In this document: positions 60,241-64,000 of the stretch, piece after piece | How positions within the stretch are numbered: the first letter of the stretch is position 1 | Layout of the letters: each line of letters begins with the position of its first letter | DNA from: Glossina fuscipes | Taxonomy: Eukaryota; Arthropoda; Insecta; Diptera; Glossinidae | Assembly (NCBI RefSeq): GCF_014805625.2 | Contig: NW_024003803.1 | Coordinates: 433,435 to 497,434, forward strand | Length of the DNA: 64,000 nucleotides | Reading direction: 5' to 3' | The notes under the pieces: model-generated | What the model was told of the DNA's origin: nothing | What the model saw: only the letters and a program-made list of their open reading frames with translations | Databases searched by the model: none | Position numbers and translations under genes: made by a program

Positions 60241-60559
60241 TGTAATGAAAATAATTAGAATTTAATTTCAGTGAGGAAATAAATGAATATACAGATAAAA
60301 TATCAAAGACTCCTTAATTCTAATTTACGCAATTTGGATAGTTTTTCATTTTCCGACTTATATACTCCACATCGGCATGTGACTTTGGCTTGCGACGGGT
60401 CTACGGCCCGAAGGTCTAACTACCCAAAGTGCATTCCTAATGGGCATTATGGGCTAAACAAAAAACACAGATACTTTTAAAGAAAGTTATATTATCAGTC
60501 ATAACGTACGAAGTACCTGTATAGGGACATAGTTTGCACAGGCCAATCTTGAAAATAAA

Positions 60560-61230
60560 TTATTGGGAATAGTGGCATTGAGAGCCTGCTGAGGCTTTTA
60601 TACACAATCACTCGATGCAGCATGCGTTATAGTAGCAATGGTACCTCTAGATATATTTGCTACCCAACTTACAAAAGTATATGATGCAAAAAGGCAACTT
60701 GACAGGTAGCTTACAATGGAAGAAAAAGGAGCTTTGCAGATTAAATTATGTATACATGGCAAACGAGATAGAATTATTCTACGGAGACCCAGTAAGCAGG
60801 GAAACTCATAAAAAGTGTCAAAAAAGGGGTTACAAGATAGCGTAGAGACATGGTTCACTTCCTTATTCAAATTTCCAGAGCTCACGGCTGCTTCCGACAA
60901 TGACTGTATTGTGCTGATCTCACTTATCCACACTTTTTGTATATAGAACGAACGGTAAAATGTGTTCTACTGGAATGCCCATGATTCGATTACGGGAGAA
61001 ACAAAATTGAAGCTTTTATTGGCGAGAAAACTGATCTACAAAAGCTAACTCCGACTATAGTTTGATCGCTACCTCCTTGGAACTATGTGTAAAGCAGCCG
61101 GTGCTGCCAAAATGATCGAGCTGACAAGCTGTGTTCGTAATGCACTGAGGGCAGGGACCAACCGACAGATGATTTAGACTAAGACGTTCCTCCCAGTGTA
61201 CCACTTCACGGTAGTCCCAGGATGATTACC
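60560..61230 (+). pseudogene. R1-like LINE, C-terminal relic
   Basis: Plus strand reads FYTQSLDAACVIVAMVPLDI then FATQLTKVYDAKRQLDR (60590-60710), the segment after RT in R1-type LINEs, then TMEEKGALQIKLCIHGKRDR. Near 60960-61060 comes KCVLLECP followed by RNKIEAFIGEKTDLQKLTPT, which corresponds to the cysteine/histidine motif region at the protein end. Multiple stops. No 3' tail or 28S-like flank seen. Confidence 0.62.
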
Positions 61231-61618
61231 GCCATACGTGCGAGACGATTTTGGTGAATACAAGTCCCGCAGTCACTCAAGCTTTAAATTCTTTCTCTCT
61301 TCTTGAAAAAATACCCTCGGCATGCTGTAGGGTAAAGAATTTCGAATTTTTGTAGAAAAAACCGAAAATCTCAGTAAGTAGTAAAACAACCTCTTACTAT
61401 TTTTATAACTTCACCAAAACTCAGTTGTCTAACAAATAATACGTGTTTGTTTTTATTATATTTTGTTACGTACTTACTATACTATTATCGGTATATGTTA
61501 AAAACTCCGTCCCTACGGTTTCGTAAACATGGCACATCTGCGCTCTAATTTTTAAAAATTAAACTCAGACAGTCAAATGCAAAGTCTCTCTTGTTGTTTG
61601 GAATTAAATTAGTTCAGT
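61231..61618. other. Non-coding spacer
   Basis: No gene recognised. The right edge is the break of the inverted 167-bp repeat. Confidence 0.4.
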
Positions 61619-61785
61619 GTAATTTTTAAGACATCGTGAACCATTAGATATTGGTTGTATTTTCAACATTATATGGAATTTATTTAATGTTTATTGTAAA
61701 AGTGGCCTAAGTCAAACGTTTAAAGAAATTATGTGAATACAATTATGAAATGGCGCCTGGTCCTCACTGACACGTTTCTGAAGTG
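61619..61785 (+). repeat. 167-bp segment, inverted copy of 40821-40987
   Basis: About two differences from the reverse complement of 40821-40987. Followed by an N gap, then the CR1 copy. Confidence 0.95.
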
Positions 61786-61795
61786 NNNNNNNNNN
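61786..61795. other. Assembly gap (10 N)
   Basis: Ten N, a placeholder. By comparison with the inverted copy, the missing sequence should be about 1.1 kb (complement of 39685-40820). Confidence 0.98.
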
Positions 61796-64000
61796 TATCT
61801 CTCATTTATCAAAATGTTAGGGGCCTAAATTCGAAAATTCGTTCCACTTTTCTAAATTCAGTGAGCACGGAGTTTTTCTGTTTGGCCTTTACTGAAACTT
61901 GGCTAAAACCCGATCTTCATTCGTCGGAACTTTTTCACAATTCTTTCCAAGTCTTTAGAAATGATCGAGTGAGTCGCATTGGTGGTGGTGTATTAATTGC
62001 CATATCTGAGTCAGTTCCGTCCTGACGTTGAATTTATCGCTATTCGTGCGAATATGCCTGATAAACATCTATTTATAACCTGCTCCTATATTCTCCCAAA
62101 GTCTGATATCTCCATTTACAAGAAACACGCTGCCCTCATTTGTGAAGTGGCCAAGCGGTCTAGACCCACCGATTTTGTCGTTGCATTGGGTGACTTCAAT
62201 TTGCCTCAAGTCACTTGGTGTAACAGTGATAATTCTGGCTGTTTGGTTCCTACTTCAACGTCTGATAGGGCGGTTGTGTTCTTTAATGGTTTGTTTGATC
62301 ATAATTTGGGTCAATATAATCGGACCCCTAATTGTAATGGGAGACTGCTTGATCTCTGCTTTGCCAATTTTCCCGAGATTTACGTAAATCGTTGTCCACC
62401 TTTTAGTTTACCTGAGGATCCTTATCATCCATCAATATGCATTTCCTTTCATCATATGAATGATGGTTTGTTGAATTGCCTTAATGTGCCAAATCAAACT
62501 TTTAAATAATTATTATGATTTTCATAAAATCAGTATTGTATTACTAAAACATCGTCTTTCACATTTGACCCTTGATTTCTCAACCGGTAGTATTGAAAGT
62601 TTATTGTCATCGTTCTACAATACATTAAATCTAGCTATTGCTGCATCTGTTCCGATCAAACATTGTCGAACTCGAAGCAAGTGTCCTCCGTGGTTTAATA
62701 AGACAATTAAATATCACAAGAATAGAAAAAACTCGCTATTCAAAAAATATTCGAAAAGTGGCTCTGCGCTCGACTATGTCGCTTACTCGGTGGCGAGGCA
62801 TAGATTTAACTCCCTCAACCATTATTATTATTGCAGATACCTTCAGTTCATTAAATCCTGTCTGTTTGCTAATCCTAAATTCTTCTTTAAATTTGTTAAT
62901 TGAAAAAGAAAAATATCCACATATCCCTCTCATGTTTCTTTTAATGGCTCTGATTCCTCGGATGATTTTGAAATCTCAAATCTATTTTCTGAGTATTTCC
63001 GACGAAACGCTTCGATTGCTAATTTCGATTTATCAGCAAACTACCCATATCCTATAACTAACTCGGTTTCAATACCTAACTTGGTTATTTCGGAAGATGA
63101 CGTTTTTAAAGGGTTGACTTCTCTAAAATATAGTTGTTTGCCTGGACCTGATGGAATTCCATCATGTGTACTTAAATTTTGCGACTAAGATTTTTAACAT
63201 GCCCTTGTATTTAGTTGTTTTCCTTTCATGTTGGAAGAGTAGTTTCCTTATTCCTATCCACAAGAGTGGAAGTAGACAATTTGTTGAGAACTACAGAGGC
63301 ATAGCCAAGTTGAGTATCTTGCCCAAGTTGTTCGAGCGTATTGTGACTCAGCATTTGGCCTTTGCCATTAATTCGTATATTTCTCCGCACCAGCACGGCT
63401 TTCGGAAAGGGCGATCTACAGTCACCATCTTGTTAGAGTTTACCTGTCATGTTTTCAAGGCTTTTTCTAGTGGCTCTCGCACAGATGTTATTTACACTGA
63501 TTTAAGCAAAGCATTTGATATGGTTAACCATAGACTACTTATCTTTAAACTCCAAGCCTCTGGTTTCCCACCCTACTTAGTGAAATGGATAAGCTCTTAT
63601 CTGCACAATAGATCCTTCAGGGTTTTGTTTAACTTCATCACCTCGGATGAATTCCCCGTTACGTCTGGCGTACCTCAAGGAAGTCACTTAGGTCCCACTT
63701 TATTTAGTTTATACATTAACGATCTCCCATCGGTGGTTAATTCCAGCTAGATCTTAATGTATTCTGATGATGTGAAACTGTTTTCTTTCTTCTCTGTTGA
63801 ATAGCAATCACATCAGCTTCAAGGTGATTTGGATAATTTTGTTGCATGGTGCTCTTTGAATCTGCTGAAACTAAATCTGAGTAAATGTAAGAAGCTTTCA
63901 TTCTCAAGAAGAAAGTCATCCATTACTCAGTATTTCATAGATTCGCATAAGTTTGAGGATGTCGATTCGATCACAGATTTAAGCGTTCTATTTGACCATA
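61796..64000 (+). mobile_element. CR1-like LINE copy C, runs off the window
   Basis: Plus-strand, colinear with 39684 down to about 37470 of copy A and very similar to it. Endonuclease then RT. It continues beyond the window, so its 3' end is unseen. Confidence 0.93.
61796..64000 (+). pseudogene. CR1-like ORF2 (copy C), endonuclease and reverse transcriptase
   Basis: Starts SLIYQNVRGLNSKIRSTFLN, the endonuclease N-terminus, then AFTETWLKPDLHSSELFHNS; a frame break lies near 62015. VVALGDFNLPQVTWCNSDNS is intact where copy A has a stop. The frame breaks at NQTFK (62507) and at VLKFC (63185) are shared with copy A. Private lesions are a TGA after FKFVN (62902), TAG in NSS-ILMY, and YSDD instead of YADD at about 63760, plus a TAG in FSVE-QSH. 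The RT is therefore dead. Confidence 0.92.

Noticed and set aside
60283..60480. 65-codon open frame
   Set aside because: No motifs and no context supporting a gene.

Overview
This is an AT-rich eukaryotic window from a higher fly (Diptera, probably Brachycera; a tephritid-like fruit fly is my best guess, not proven). The evidence is one recognisable host gene with fly-like exon structure (the N-terminal kinase half of Asator, the fly tau-tubulin kinase) plus a transposon community typical of insects: mariner, Tc1, piggyBac, Tigger/pogo, Ty3/gypsy and BEL-like LTRs, CR1-, I-, jockey-, R1- and RTE-type LINEs, and a tRNA-derived SINE. In Drosophila Asator lies on the small repeat-rich chromosome 4 (Muller element F), so this may be element F sequence, which is the X chromosome in many other flies (inference).

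Layout. 1-5.9 kb: Asator on the minus strand (four phase-0 coding exons, 3047-4248), with a nearly intact-length mariner (1320-2566, TA target duplication) in what is probably its next intron. 5.9-10.8 kb: a decayed minus-strand piggyBac, then a truncated gypsy element with 5' LTR, gag and RT/RNase H remnants. 10.8-25.2 kb: gene-poor sequence with relics (SINEs, a second mariner, two Tc1s, a CR1 piece, a zeste-like relic beside an assembly gap). 25.2-27.4 kb: a well-bounded piggyBac with TTAA duplications, palindromic subterminal repeats and an intact catalytic triad in a broken frame. 28-31.5 kb: a gypsy RT scrap and a jockey-like LINE interrupted by a clean solo LTR. 32.2-42.8 kb: minus-strand LINE block, an I-clade element with RNase H followed by two pieces of a CR1 element. 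43.4-44.2 kb: third piggyBac relic. 46.5-48.2 kb: a long LTR candidate with TATA/initiator promoter and 68-bp tandem repeats. 48.6 kb: a possible small secreted-peptide gene. 49-56.7 kb: a Tigger MITE, a zeste/SANT-like pseudogene, a second solo LTR, two SINEs, a LINE relic and a 1.1-kb Tigger. 59-64 kb: RTE- and R1-like LINE scraps and a plus-strand CR1 copy that, with its flank, repeats the 37-41 kb block in inverted orientation.

Only Asator, and less surely the small peptide at 48.6 kb, look like host coding sequence. Nearly everything else is mobile DNA at different ages, much of it nested. The strongest leads are the near-identical inverted flank shared by 40.8 and 61.6 kb (which predicts the true size of the gap at 61.8 kb), the two piggyBac relatives with matching layout but different palindromes, the tRNA-derived SINE family, and an LTR family with ATAT/ATAC target sites.
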